64,000 nt of DNA from Rutidosis leptorrhynchoides (taxonomy: Eukaryota > Streptophyta > Magnoliopsida > Asterales > Asteraceae), in assembly GCF_046630445.1 (NCBI RefSeq), contig NC_092334.1, forward strand, positions 101,937,501-102,001,500, in the 5' to 3' direction. The position numbers and the translations under genes are program-made. Below, piece after piece: positions 22,364 through 34,764 of this stretch; positions within the stretch are counted from its first letter, which is position 1, and every line of letters begins with the position of its first letter. The notes under the pieces are model-generated. The model ran no database searches. It was not told the DNA's origin and saw nothing but the letters and a program-made list of their open reading frames with translations.

Positions 22364-24511
22364 CCCATCATCTTGTATAGATTATTGTGAACTGAGTAAT
22401 TTTCGGTTGGAAACCGATACCCTCTCCCTCGCATCCATGACCTCATGATTATTTGCACGAATCCCGTATGTTCCAAATCGACCCCCGTTAAGTGAGACGA
22501 TGTCTCCTAAGCCACTTTCCGAACTCGCAACGTTAGTTGTAAATCTTTCTTAGTACCATTCGATTTATTTAGGACTCTGTCCGTATTCATGAACCTCCTA
22601 AACCACGTATGCGAACTTATCTAGACAAATCGGTTATCGTATTTATAGATGACATCTTGAGTTATTCAAGTAAAGAAGGAAAACGAACAACATCACCATC
22701 TTACGCTCGAACTTTTGAGAAAAGAGCAACTCTATACCAAATTCTCCGAGTGAGAATTTCTGTTGAACGAAGTACAATTTTCTAAACCAGGATGTGAATG
22801 GTCTAGGCATTTCAATCAATCTCGAAATCAAGCCACATGTAATCAGGAAACTCCCCCGACTCAGACTTGTATTCGTAAAATCTTAGATCTCGCCGGTTAT
22901 TACCGAAGATTCATTTCTGCCTTTTCTCGTGTTACACGACTTTTAACCTCGTTAACTCACTGAGGGAAAAATTTAAACCCCCCCCATGTCCGAACCTTGA
23001 GCGTGATACTTCACACCAACATTTCTAGTTAAAAATCGTATAGCACCAGATGGAACTCAATTATGAAAATATTTCTACATGAACGCCGGAAGGCATGCTC
23101 TCTCGACTCAAAATCAGTATAACTGAAATTCGTTATTTTGCGCGAAGAATTCTAATACTAAATTGTGGATCCGATCAATTTTCTCGTCATCACATACCAC
23201 GCTACATATCTCTGTTATTTCACCGTTACCGTCTGATATTACTGGAACTTAAGATAACACACGATCCAATGATACTTCACTCTTCTTTGACTTAATGTCA
23301 TTGTGTTTCTAATAATCGGCCAACTATTATTCAACCCCGAACTAAACAACTACGTGTACGATCTCGTTTCTCTTTCAGACTTCAACTTTTGACAACTAGA
23401 GGCACGTTATGGCAACCTCGAGATGTAAACTCATCCTATTCTAAGTCCTCATTTCACTACTATCTTTACCGTTCGCATTTCCGTTTAAAGAAACTCCTTG
23501 TAACATTTCTCCATGGATAGAGAAACTCCTCATATTACATAAGTATTCACCACGAGGGTGAATAGTCCTAACGAACATTTTTTTTCGAACCCTAACTGAC
23601 TCGTTCAAACATATCTTAAGAGATTCTATTCCAACACGGTGTATCTTTGTTAATTATCCCGTATCGAAATACTCGTTTCACTTCTAGTTTTACAAGAAGC
23701 CTCGGGACCGCGTTTAGACATGAGTACCGCGTACCATCCACAACCCGACGGACCGAACAAACATGCGATTTAAACCTTGGAAACCATAATACGAATTTGT
23801 ATTACCAACTTCAAATTTACTTGAGAAAAAAAATATTTTCCTTTAGCCGAATCCTCGTACTACAATGATTTTCATTCGAGTTTTAACGTCACTCCTTTTG
23901 AAACCACGTGTGACCGGAAACGTCACTCTCCTTTGTCGAACCAAGTAAACGATGATCAATTCACCGGGGCCGAGGTTATTCATGAGCAACCGAGAGAATT
24001 TATTCATATTCAGGCAAAACCCTACGCGACTCGTAATCACCAAGAGCTGCGCCGATGTTAGACGTAAACATTTCAAATTCCATGTGGGAAACCGCGTCAC
24101 GTTAAGAGTCGCACCTTGGAAGGGTGCAATCCGTTTCGGGAAAACGTAGGAAGCTAAATCCACGATATTTTGATCCTTTAAATTCTTGGGGTGTTTTGGA
24201 CCCGTAGCTAGCCGTTTAGACTTTTCCGACTCATTTTGGGTCTCCGTTTATCCTACATTCAATGTATCAACTCAAAGACGTGTTTTGCGAAACGAGAACT
24301 TGTTATCTCCTTTGATGAACTCACTATCGACGATAACCCTCACTTCCTAGGAGGACCGGTTGAAACCATGAATCATGGAAGCCAAACCTTAAAACAACAT
24401 ATGATCCCGACCGTCAAAATTCGTGGAAATACTCAAGGACGTACCTTCACTTATTCGTAGAATTTACAACGCAAGGTCTCGAGTAAGATTCAACAACTAC
24501 TACTTCCAACT
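22015..24511 (+). pseudogene. Decayed pol relic of element D
   Basis: Pieces recognisable as Gypsy RT, RNase H and integrase occur in the expected order, but the region is a fossil broken by many changes and cannot encode a polyprotein. A poly-A run of more than 30 bases lies near 22325. The relic ends just before the hairpin and polypurine tract at 24512. Its decay contrasts with the identical LTRs, so the damage predates the last transposition. Confidence 0.8.
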
Positions 24512-24530
24512 AAATTTCGGGACGAAATTT
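24512..24530 (+). other. Hairpin before the polypurine tract of element D
   Basis: AAATTTCGGGACGAAATTT can pair as an eight-base stem with a three-base loop, 18 bases before the 3' LTR. The same sequence precedes the 3' LTR of C (28282-28300) and, in element sense, of A (3309-3327). Confidence 0.7.
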
Positions 24531-24548
24531 CTTTTGAGGTGTGGATAA

Positions 24549-26897
24549 TGTAACATCCCGCGTTTTTCCGTTAAATTTAATTTTAACACCGTCTTTTTTT
24601 TTTTTTAAACATAATCTTTCGTATTTAAAGTAATAGTTTCCGTGAGTAACGTTCATTATATTTCCGCTATTTAATTATAACATCACTCGGTTACTCGAGC
24701 GTTTTTAAAATATTTCGTTGGTTAATTCCCGCACCCGCTTTGAAACTTGAGGGACCGAAGTTGTCAAGTGGGCAAACTAGTTGACTAGGTCAACTAGTCA
24801 ACCCACCATTCTCATCCATTCAATCCCTCCATCTCTCTCCCTTTTCTCTCTAGCTCAAGAACCCCATTTCTCCCAACTTCACTAAATCATCATCTAAATT
24901 CGATCTAGGAGGCTTACAACAAAACAAATTACATTTTCGTGATCCTCTCTTCATCCTCTACGATTTGATACTAACTACACCGATTTTGGGTAACATTTCT
25001 AAAACTCTAGATTTCTTTAAATTCGTGTTTTTGACTTGAAATGTTGTTAGTTAGTGTCTATGGCTCGTGTCTAGCATGATTATATGATTTGTATGCTCGA
25101 TCTTGATGTTTTGGTGTAACTAGCTTGAAAATGAAAAGTGGATGCTTAATCCTTGATTTTGGATGAGTTAATGTTGTTAGATTGTTAAAGTGCATGTTTT
25201 AATTGTGTTACTAGTATCATTAGCCACATTTGGATGTGTAGGTTGATTAAGGAAACTTCAAAAACCCGATTAATGATTTGGTGATGTTTGACTAGGGTTT
25301 GATAGTTCTTGACATGAACTTTTGGATGCTTAAATGCCATGGAATGTTAATTGTTAGTGTCTAGTAGTAATGTATGCTTCATTACCTTCAAAACGGCATA
25401 TCGTATGTGTAAATTGGATTCCCGAATCATAAAATACGTTTTACGAACTTGAAACTTGAAAATAAACCTTTCTCGATCAATTGACGAGTTTTCGTTTATT
25501 GTAAATGATGTTTTTGATTGATGATATGTGTTTAGTTGCATTCCTTGTCAAAATACCTTTCCAACGATGTATGATAGGCGTTATAAGCGTTTGCGGGTCA
25601 AGAATTGTGTTAGAATTGGTTTTGGTTCGTGCACATTTAAAAAGCAGAAAAATAGCTGAAGCAGCAGGGTGGCGCGGCGCGCCATACCCCCCGCGCGGCG
25701 CGCCGATTGGGTCTGTCCAATTTGGTCAATTTTCGAATAATGTTTGCTATGCTACGCACCTCCGATTAACATGTAACTTGGCCAACATGCTCATATATGA
25801 TTTCTAAGATTAGAAAAATAGTTCGGAACCCGACCCGAACGTGTTGACTTTCGTTGACTTTGACCGACCAAAGTTTGACTTTTTGTCAAACTTAACCAAA
25901 TGATTATGCAACCTTCCTAACTTATTTATATACTTGTATCTTGCATGAAACTTGGCAATTTGATTTCACATGCTAAGTAATCGAGTCGTAACGAGCCATA
26001 GGACAAATTGAACATCTTTGACCTATCGTGTTTACCGTTATTGATACAACCTATTGTTTAGGTCAAGACTAGCATTGTTCTTTGCACACGTTTACTTGTC
26101 GAAGTACTTTACTACTCGTGCACTCAAGGTGAGATCATAGTCCCACTTTTACTCTTTTTGAACTTGTATTTGGGATGAGAAAACATAAACGATTCTTTTG
26201 AACTAAGTGAACACAAGTACAGGAAAACAAACATTCTACATACGAGTTTAGAACAAAATCCTCAATTCGATTATCATTAGTTACACTTGCCGGGTGTAAG
26301 CGAGAACTTATGTTGTATGGATCCATATGGGTTTGACAAACCCTCATTCAAACGGTTCGCTACCGTTTACGAATGAAATATATTTTCGAGAAACAGTGTA
26401 TGTTCTAGCACTAAGTGATGGGGTTCAATGGAAGGAAATGTTAAGCATTGATAATTGGGTGCTCGTGAAACAAACTTTTGGAATGTATTACTATTATTTC
26501 ATTGATGCAAATCTTGTGGTTCACTTGTACTTACTTACTTAAACCTATGATTTCACCAACGTTTTCGTTGACAGATTTCTATGTTTTTCTCAGGTCATGC
26601 ACGATATGTGAAACATGCTTCCGCTTACTATTTGATACTTGCATCCGATGTCGAGTATACATGCATTTCATGGAGCGTCTTTTGACTTTACTTTAAACCG
26701 TGTCGCCTAGATTTCAATCGTACTTATAACGTTGTAACTTAACTTTTGGTTGAACAATCCTTGTAAACTTTGAAACAATCTTTATTTTGAAATGAAGGCG
26801 ACATATTTTGGTCAAACGTTATCTTAAAGACTTATAATCAGGTAATGGGACCCACGTAGCCGACGCCGTCACTTGACGATTTGTCGGGGTCGCTACA
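24549..26897 (+). repeat. 3' LTR of element D
   Basis: 2349 bp and apparently identical to 18199-20547, including the GC palindrome pair at 25670-25704. It ends at the target duplication CATTT (26898-26902). Confidence 0.94.
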
Positions 26898-28283
26898 CAT
26901 TTGAACATACTTGTCTCTCGATTCGAGGTTAGAGAGTCTGGACTCCGATGTTATGCCGGAAGAATTTGGGTACCTTACTATGGAGATCTACGAAGCCTGA
27001 TACTTGATGAAGCACACAAATCGAGATATTCGATTCACCCCGGTGCAGGTAAGATGTACCACGACCTTAAAGAACAGTATTGGTGGCCGAATCTTAAGAA
27101 GGACGTTGCGACTTATGTTGGTAAGTGTTTGACTTGCTCGAAGGTTAAAGCCGAGCATCAGAGACCTTCTGGGTTACTTCAACAGCCGGAAATCCCACAA
27201 TGGAAGTGGGAAAGGATCACAATGGATTTCATTACTAAGCTGCCGAAGACGGTGGGCGGATGCGATACTATTTGGGTTATTGTTGACCGCCTCACCAAAT
27301 CTGCACACTTCCTAGCGATGAAGGAAACTGATACAATGGAAAGACTTGCTCAGCTGTACATCAAAGAGGTTGTATCTCGTCATGGTGTACCTTTATCAAT
27401 CATCTCCGATCGCGATCCCCGTTTTGCTTCCAGATTTTGGCGTTCTTTGCAAGAAGCCATGGGAACTCGTCTTGACATGAGTACTGCTTATCATCCTCAG
27501 ACTGACGGGCAAAGTGAACGAACGATTCAGACCTTGGAGGACATGCTGCGTGCATGTGTCATTGATTTTGGAAAGGCCTGGGAAAGGCATTTGCCACTCG
27601 CCGAATTCTCGTACAACAACAGTTATCACTCAAGCATTAATGCTGCACCTTTTGAAGCATTGTATGGTCGTAAGTGCCGATCTCCTATTTGTTGGGCCGA
27701 AGTAGGCGAAAAGCAAATCACCGGACCCGAGATAGTTCACGAAACCACGGAGAAGATTGCTCAGATCCAAGCTAGACTTAAGACTGCCCGTGATCGCCAA
27801 AAGAGCTATGCCGATCTTAAATGGAAAGACTTTGAATTTAATGTTGGTGATCGTGTGATGTTGAAGGTTGCACCTTGGAAAGGTGTGATCCGTTTTGGAA
27901 AACGTGGAAAGTTGAACCCACGATACATTGGTCCATTCGAGATCTTGGAACGTGTTGGACCAGTTGCATACCGTTTGGATCTACCAGCACAATTGAGCTC
28001 AGTTCATCCTACCTTCCATGTGTCAAACTTGAAGAAGTGTCTTGCTGCACCCGAACTCATCATACCTTTGGAAGAACTTACTATTGATGACAAACTCCAC
28101 TTTGTGGAGGAACCTGTTGAGATTATGGATCGTGAGATCAAAACTTTGAAACGCAACAAGATTCCGATTGTACGAGTACGATGGAATGCCAAACGAGGAC
28201 CTGAGTTTACTTGGGAACGAGAGGATCAAATGATGCGGAAATATCCTCATCTTTTCCCGACTCCTCCATCTACCTCAGCTTAA
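26898..28283 (+). CDS. pol of element C, integrase and chromodomain part, right of element D
   Basis: The frame carries the integrase HHCC zinc domain ([11 protein letters not shown] to [11 protein letters not shown]), the catalytic core with [16 protein letters not shown] and the glutamate in [16 protein letters not shown], then the GPF/Y-type segment with [12 protein letters not shown] chromodomain-like tail near the C-terminus ([18 protein letters not shown] and [16 protein letters not shown]) marks it as a chromovirus of the Tekay clade; chromodomains are thought to direct integration to chromatin. The stop codon overlaps the hairpin preceding the polypurine tract. The N-terminal rest of pol lies before element D. 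Confidence 0.9.
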   Translation, partial: HLNILVSRFEVRESGLRCYAGRIWVPYYGDLRSLILDEAHKSRYSIHPGAGKMYHDLKEQYWWPNLKKDVATYVGKCLTCSKVKAEHQRPSGLLQQPEIPQWKWERITMDFITKLPKTVGGCDTIWVIVDRLTKSAHFLAMKETDTMERLAQLYIKEVVSRHGVPLSIISDRDPRFASRFWRSLQEAMGTRLDMSTAYHPQTDGQSERTIQTLEDMLRACVIDFGKAWERHLPLAEFSYNNSYHSSINAAPFEALYGRKCRSPICWAEVGEKQITGPEIVHETTEKIAQIQARLKTARDRQKSYADLKWKDFEFNVGDRVMLKVAPWKGVIRFGKRGKLNPRYIGPFEILERVGPVAYRLDLPAQLSSVHPTFHVSNLKKCLAAPELIIPLEELTIDDKLHFVEEPVEIMDREIKTLKRNKIPIVRVRWNAKRGPEFTWEREDQMMRKYPHLFPTPPSTSA

Positions 28284-28318
28284 ATTTCGGGACGAAATTT
28301 TCTTTAACAGGTGGGTAA
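28282..28318 (+). other. Hairpin and polypurine-side sequence of element C
   Basis: AAATTTCGGGACGAAATTT (28282-28300) starts inside the stop codon of pol and is followed by AACAGGTGGGTAA up to the LTR at 28319. The hairpin is shared with A and D. Confidence 0.65.
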
Positions 28319-31181
28319 TGTAACGACCCTGGAATTTACAACATTTATTTATTAATAATTATTATTATTAATACGTGTGATTAAACGAATGTATGTTATT
28401 ACATTTACATGTTGCCTTAATTGCCCGTACTTGACTTTTTATGGCCCGGAACGTGTCTGCGACACACGAAACTTCACGAATAATATATTTAAATATTATT
28501 TGCATTCATGATTAAGTTTTATTAATCATTTTAATTAACTAAAGCTATTAGTTAGTTACTTGGGCTTAAGTTGGACTTTTATTGGATTACTTGCTAACTA
28601 CTTGCAAACTTGGGCCTTTTAGTGTTAATGGACTTGTGTAAGCCCACCCTACTTATATTTATGAATTAACTAGCCCACATGACACTTGTAAGTATTAGTT
28701 TAGCATGTAACTAGTTAGTTTTACCATTATGAATCTTGTTGGCTCACTATCCCCATGCAAACCCATCTATTATCCAACTTTATGAACTCTACCATGCAAA
28801 TGACCACCAAACTTCTTCCTTCCCCCTTGCTTATGCTGCTGGCCGAAAGTTGAGGCCTTTAGAGAGGTCATTTGCTTTCATTTATTCATTACTTCATTCC
28901 TTGTATCTCTCATTCAAACACACACACTTTACTTGCAATTTTCTTCTCTCTTTTTTTCTCTCAAGTTCTTTGTTCTTTGTAAGTAATTTGAAGACATTTC
29001 TTCTTCTTCTTTCTCCCTAAAAACCGTGGCCTTTTACCCCTTAAACATCATCATCAATTGTTGTTTGTTTACTTGTTCTTACTTAATGTTTGAATACATG
29101 TAGTTACTAGTTATATGTTACTTACTTTCTAACTTTCAAGAACAAACTTACTAGTTTGATTTCTTCATCTTTATCTTGTTATAACAAGAACATTCAAGAA
29201 CATAATCTACCTAGTTATGTTCTACATATTTTGTTTCAAAATAACTAAAGTTCATAGTTGTATAAACTCATTACTTGTAGTTCTTGAAGTAACTTTGAAG
29301 TTACTTCACTTAAAGATCAACTTGGTTGAATCTTTAAAAGTATGAGCAACTATGAATCATTTTCTTGTTTATTTAGTTTTCTACTTTATTTGTTTCAAAG
29401 ATTTAAAGTTTATAATCTTTATAATTGTTACTTGTGTTCTTGTTTGTTGTATGTTACTAGAATACCACCTTCATGGTTGGTTTAGGCTTATCATTCATTT
29501 TTATTTATTTCTTATTATTAGTTGCTTACTACACATTTGAACAAGGACATGAAACCAACAAGAGCTTACACTTTGGTGCAAGTATCATGGATCCAACACT
29601 TGGTTGTGATCTTTCTTAGTATTCATGAACTTGTTCATAAACTTACATGTAACCTTGGTTCATCAAACACTTACAACACTTGCACTTGAGTTATGATGGA
29701 CAAACCTTGGTCAAAATGATGTTAACACATCAACGAGTTGTACACTTGAAGCTATACGCATCAAGGATGAGAACCGTGATGAACATCAAGCACCGAGACA
29801 ACCGGAACTCTCCAAAACCCACTGTTCTGTCCAAAACCTACTGACCTGATGCTTCTGGAACAGACCAGTAGACCTGGGCTGTTCTAACCTTGATTTTTAG
29901 ATAGAACTTTTCGAGTAGATAACTTTTCATATAGGACTCGTCTTAATCCGAGTTACGGTTTAGGATTTATGGCCCTCCGATCGTTACCATGTCCTTTAAC
30001 GTTGTGCAGAAATTTCTGACCTACTCGCACTTAGACCGTCGCCACGGTCAAACCAAGACGAGTTTGCTTCTGTAAATTTTACCACACTTAAGGGACTCAT
30101 ATACGGATCCATGACCACTGGTCTCACCTTAATTCAGTAAGGGTAGAGGCCGTGGTGACTGACCGAAGTCAGCCTTTGTTTTAAACGACTTTCATAAACG
30201 AGTCTTACTTGTTACCTTTTGTTTAATGATGATTGATGATGACCCTTATGACCTTAATTACGTACTTGTAAACCTTTGAGACGACTTATTGACTTAGTGC
30301 TATTTGACTTAGGTTGAGGACGTTTGGACCGTTACTTGCACACCACTTTCCGACTACTACCTTACCGTTACTACTAATCATTGTGAGTTATAGCATTCCC
30401 TTTTTACTTTAACTTATTTTGGGAACTGAGAATACATGCGGATTTTATGTTTTACATACTAGGCACGAGTACTTAAACTTTATATATGTGTGGGTTATAT
30501 AACGGCAGAAACATTCCCTTTAGCTCGGTAACGTTTAATCATTGGTTTTTGAACCGTGAACGCGAATCTTAGATATGGATCCATAGGGTTTGACATCCCC
30601 ACTCGGGCTAGTAGCGCTAGCATTTAACGAGTGTTTAATACTTCGAGGTTATACGCACTTGCCAAGTGCACTTTAAGGGGGTACATTAAACGTTAAGTTA
30701 GTTACCGGGTGCCCACGGTTAAGCATATACTTTTACATACTTTTGAAACGCTCGTTGTAGCACTGAAATCTCGTGGCCTACTTACATTACTGTTATACTT
30801 AAACTGTAACTCACCAACCTTTGTGTTGACCTTTTTAAGCATGTATTTTCTCAGGTGCTTGAAGTCGCTTCCGCTATCTTACTAGTCGTGCTGTAGAACC
30901 CGCTGCCTAGAGTTGTTATCGCATGACTACTTATGTTGCATTCAAATTTTTTTTTTTACTTATGAACTTATGTTATGTAACGACCTTTATGGTCACGTAC
31001 ACTTATTTAATGCTTCTACTTAGCGAAGCATACTTTTGATTTGTAAAACAATTGACGTATGTTATGACGTCACTTTTATTTATGAATGTAAACTCTGTTT
31101 TGAAAACGCATATAGTACTTAACCTTGTAATGATCCTGTTGTTGATGGTCCGTACATGATGATTTAGTACGGGGCGTCACA
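28319..31181 (+). repeat. 3' LTR of element C
   Basis: 2863 bp, differing from 10806-13668 at about three positions by eye. It is followed by the target duplication TTATC (31182-31186), after which element B resumes. Confidence 0.93.
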
Positions 31182-32136
31182 TTATCACTCAACATGGGAA
31201 TGTTACTATTACGTTCCTACTGAAAATTACGCACCCACAGAACCTGAATGGAACGATTATGAAGAACACAATTCTAATTGGGATTATTCCCAAGAAGATA
31301 TTCAAACTCAACAACCAGAAGAACTTGAAGATTCTTTAGATTATATGAGAATCAAACTCGAAGAACTTGATGCTCAAAAGGAACAAATGAGAGAGTTTGT
31401 AAATAGGCAAGCTGAAACTCTATCAGATTACACACCTGTTGATCTGAGGAGTATTGTGCAAGAAAATCTCAAATCATCGAATTTTGATGAATTCGAGAGC
31501 TCCGAAATCACCAACTATCCCGATGATAATTCTTATTCAGCCTTACCAATTTCACAACATATCGACACATTAGCCTCTACCGACGAAGAAGATGTAAGGG
31601 TGACAAATTGGTACTCTTGGGAAAACGATAATGTTAAAAATTTTACCCCCGAGACCAAAATGGTGAGACCAATAAGTACCGTTAATGAAGAAGAATCTAC
31701 TCCAATCCCGAAATTCACCATTCCACAACCTTCCAACCCAATATTCTCAAAAGACGAGTCATCTACCGAAGATGAACTACGAGCTTTAATAGATAACGAC
31801 ACCTCGAATTTCACCCAATTGGGTAATAGAGGTGAAAACTTTGATCCCGAGAATAAACGGAAGGAAATGTTAGGAATTGTCCACCCTATAGTATGTATGT
31901 CGGTGTATATCGATCCATTTGACCAAGAACCAGAAAAGAGACATATACATTTACTAAAAGCTACATTTAAAAAAGAATTAGGTAGTGACGATCGGGTGAG
32001 TCTAAACTTTAAACCCATTGATATATTATACACCACCCGAGATATAAATAACTGGCTCACTATTCTAATTCGTGGAACTTATTCTACCGACTTCACATGT
32101 CGTCAGCTAAGTGTGGGGAAGTCTAACCCCACTTAA
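31182..32136 (+). CDS. gag-like ORF of element B, part right of element C
   Basis: An open frame continues from the insertion point; the first Met is at 31345, giving 263 residues from there. It is acidic and rich in Asn, Ser and Thr, with a coiled-coil-like stretch (KLEELDAQKEQMREFVNRQ) near that Met. No protease, RT or integrase motif and no zinc knuckle are seen. Position between the leader and the 3' non-coding region suggests it is the C-terminal part of B's only protein. I do not recognise its family; a gag-like role is inferred from position. Confidence 0.5.
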
Positions 32137-34088
32137 CGTTAAAATAGGGGTTCGGGTTAGTGCATAACTCGTTAATAACCATGCATGATAAGTTAGGGTA
32201 AAATATGTATTTTCAAAAAAAAATTAGCAAACAGTTCAGAAAAGCAACCATTTTTGAAGAAAAACATGTGTGATAAAACAAAAAGGAAGGAACGATGAGG
32301 CGCGCCATCTATCATTCGACGAGCTTTGTAAGTACAAACTAGGTATTCTTAATCACTTTTCTACACTAATCACCCTCATGAATTTATAATTAGAGTCTGA
32401 TTTCATGCAAATGAGGGCATTGCATGATCTCAAGTGTGGGGAAGGGTTATAAATTCTCTCGGGTTTACACTTGGTTTATTTGCCAAATTTTGTGAAAATT
32501 TGAAAAATTTTCAACTAAATAAATTTAAAATCATGTTTATACATATTTATGAACGATGAAAACTAGGTGTTAATACCGAAATTATCGTTACCTAGAAAAG
32601 GACATAAATTGAGAAACAACCCAAAACGCTTGAATTCATTTAAAATGGAATAAAGGAAAATAACAAGGCAAAGAAAGAAACTAAGTGTGGGGAGAATATA
32701 CCAAGTTATTAAAAACTATCTATCATATGTTTCTGTAAAGTTATTGCAGGTGTTTTTGTTTTGGACTAAATTAACTGTTTTACCCGATTTACTGTAATGA
32801 AAGATGGATCTACACGATGAATCAATTCCATCATTAAAAGGAAGTAAAGTCTTCCGAAAAAGACACGCGCTTCTTGATTTAGGTCATGAAGTTGTCGTCC
32901 AGACCAGCTGTAGGTTGACGAAAAATCTAGAAAAGTCATCACTAAAATCGGCTGGAAATCCACGGACCTCAGCATCAAACAGGGTCGCCAAGTGGTCAGA
33001 TTTATCCTAACCATGAGAAGGATTTATCTCGTACAATGGGGGGGCACCGTGCAAATTAGCTTGATAAGACTAATGAATCAGATCCCCAGAAAGGATAATC
33101 TCCTTAAAGATTAAAAATCAGCATTTAAGCCTGATATTCCTCAATCCTTGAGATTGACCTTAAAGATTGAGAATTCAAACTCATAGAATTCAATGATATC
33201 TAAACTCGAGCTTGAACGAGAAAATATTTTGATCAAAATTATAAACCGATTTGTTTTCTGAAAAACCCATTTTCAATGCGTTCATTACCATTGAACGTAA
33301 AATCCTAGGAATTCACCTGGAATTCATTAGGTCACCTGAACCAAATCGGGTGTCAACCGTAAAAACGGTGGTTGCATAGCATGGTCGAAGACAGGACCTT
33401 GTGCCAGACCGAAAAATTATAGGATGATCTTTACTATTGCTCCTACAAAGGATAGTACTAGCATCCGACACGTTTATAGACCATAATCATCTGCATGTCA
33501 CAAGACATTGCCTTAACAGTTTCTTGTTCATCACTTTCCTTTACAACCGGACGGTAGTTTACCGAAAGGTAATATACGGGACAAGTAAACTGGACGTGTT
33601 GCTTTCCTAATACAAGGTTAGCAAGTGGGTAACACAAAACCACAAGTGTTGAGCTAAAATTTTCAAATCTGAAACCCACAAAACCCACAAAAATATTTTG
33701 CAACACCGGTGAAGGGTTATTCCGGAAAACTTGTCTAGGATAAAATCTAGCTTGAATTTTCAAAAGATCAAATGTTTTCATAAAGATCCAATTTCCTTAA
33801 GGATCTACATTTTTATAAGTCATGTGGGACTGTAAACCGCCTTTCAAATGTGCACTTTGCTTTGGAAACCGAAAGTAAATCGGCTATTTGATTGCCAGTG
33901 TCGTTGACCTAAACCCGAGGCAACTATAAAAGACACACCCACCTTTAACCACATCGTTACTATCATTGTTTATACCGCTCTATCAAAATCACTGATGTAT
34001 AAAGTGTGAAGAATAAAGAAGTGATTTGTATTATCCTATTTCAAGACTGTATTGCTTGAGGACAAGCAACGCTCAAGTGTGGGGATAT
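32137..34088 (+). other. 3' non-coding region of element B
   Basis: About 1.95 kb without a credible gene. The motif AAGTGTGGGGA occurs at about 32109, 32432, 32683 and 34075, the last forming the polypurine tract before the LTR. A perfect stem TTGCTTG/CAAGCAA with loop AGGA lies at 34052-34069. Both motifs are familiar from the 3' ends of plant Athila/Tat elements. Confidence 0.7.
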
Positions 34089-34708
34089 TGATAAGGTTAA
34101 AAAGGAACATATATTTCATAGCATTATCCCCCAAGAAAGACAAGATTTTAGTTGTAATTGTTCCATATTCAAGTAATATTCGTTTATATTTAATAAGTGC
34201 GAAGACAAAAGGCGTAAACGAAGATTTGAAGACAAAAAGGTCCAAAATGCTCAAATGTACAAGATTCAATCAAAAAGGTTCAAAATATTTATGAAGGACG
34301 TCTAAAAATGACAAGAGTACAAGTTGCGGAACGCAAAGTACACGATATAAAATAATACGCGAAGACGTCCGAAAATCCGGAACCGGGACCCGAGCCAAGA
34401 AGAAACGCCCGACGCAACGGACCAAAAATATCTAGTCTACTATGCACAAGAATAAAATATAATATATAAATAATTATATTAATTATTTATATATTTATAT
34501 TTATTTTATATTATGTCGGCAAAGCTATGTGACAAACGTATGTGAGCTGTCCAGCATAGCCATGCGACTCGCATGGATTTATGCCTATTTCCCATGCGAG
34601 TCGCATGAGGATCAGATTCAGCTCAGGTTCTATAAAAGGCCAGTTTTCTACTCGTTTTTAGGAGAACACACACACAAATAATAATAATAATACTCCATAA
34701 GATAATAA

Positions 34709-34764
<56 letters not shown>

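Larger units (their letters stand above)
18199..26897 (+). mobile_element. Element D: short Gypsy element with intact gag frame and decayed pol, innermost insert
   Basis: Inserted in the pol of C with target duplication CATTT (18194-18198 and 26898-26902). LTRs 18199-20547 and 24549-26897 are both 2349 bp and look identical, so this is a very recent insertion. The internal part has a tRNA-Met primer site, a full gag frame and a pol relic broken by many changes. It is related to Tekay-type elements by its gag, its TGTAAC LTR start and the hairpin before the polypurine tract. It is non-autonomous and presumably used pol proteins of a relative. Confidence 0.92.
10806..31181 (+). mobile_element. 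Element C: Gypsy Tekay chromovirus, otherwise whole, split by element D
   Basis: Flanked by TTATC (10801-10805 and 31182-31186). The two 2863-bp LTRs (10806-13668 and 28319-31181) start TGTAACGACCC and end GGGGCGTCACA. A tRNA-Met primer site, an extra ORF, gag-pol and a C-terminal chromodomain-like segment follow in order. About three substitutions separate the LTRs (about 0.1 %), so it inserted within roughly the last hundred thousand years. Apart from the D insertion in pol it looks whole. Confidence 0.92.
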
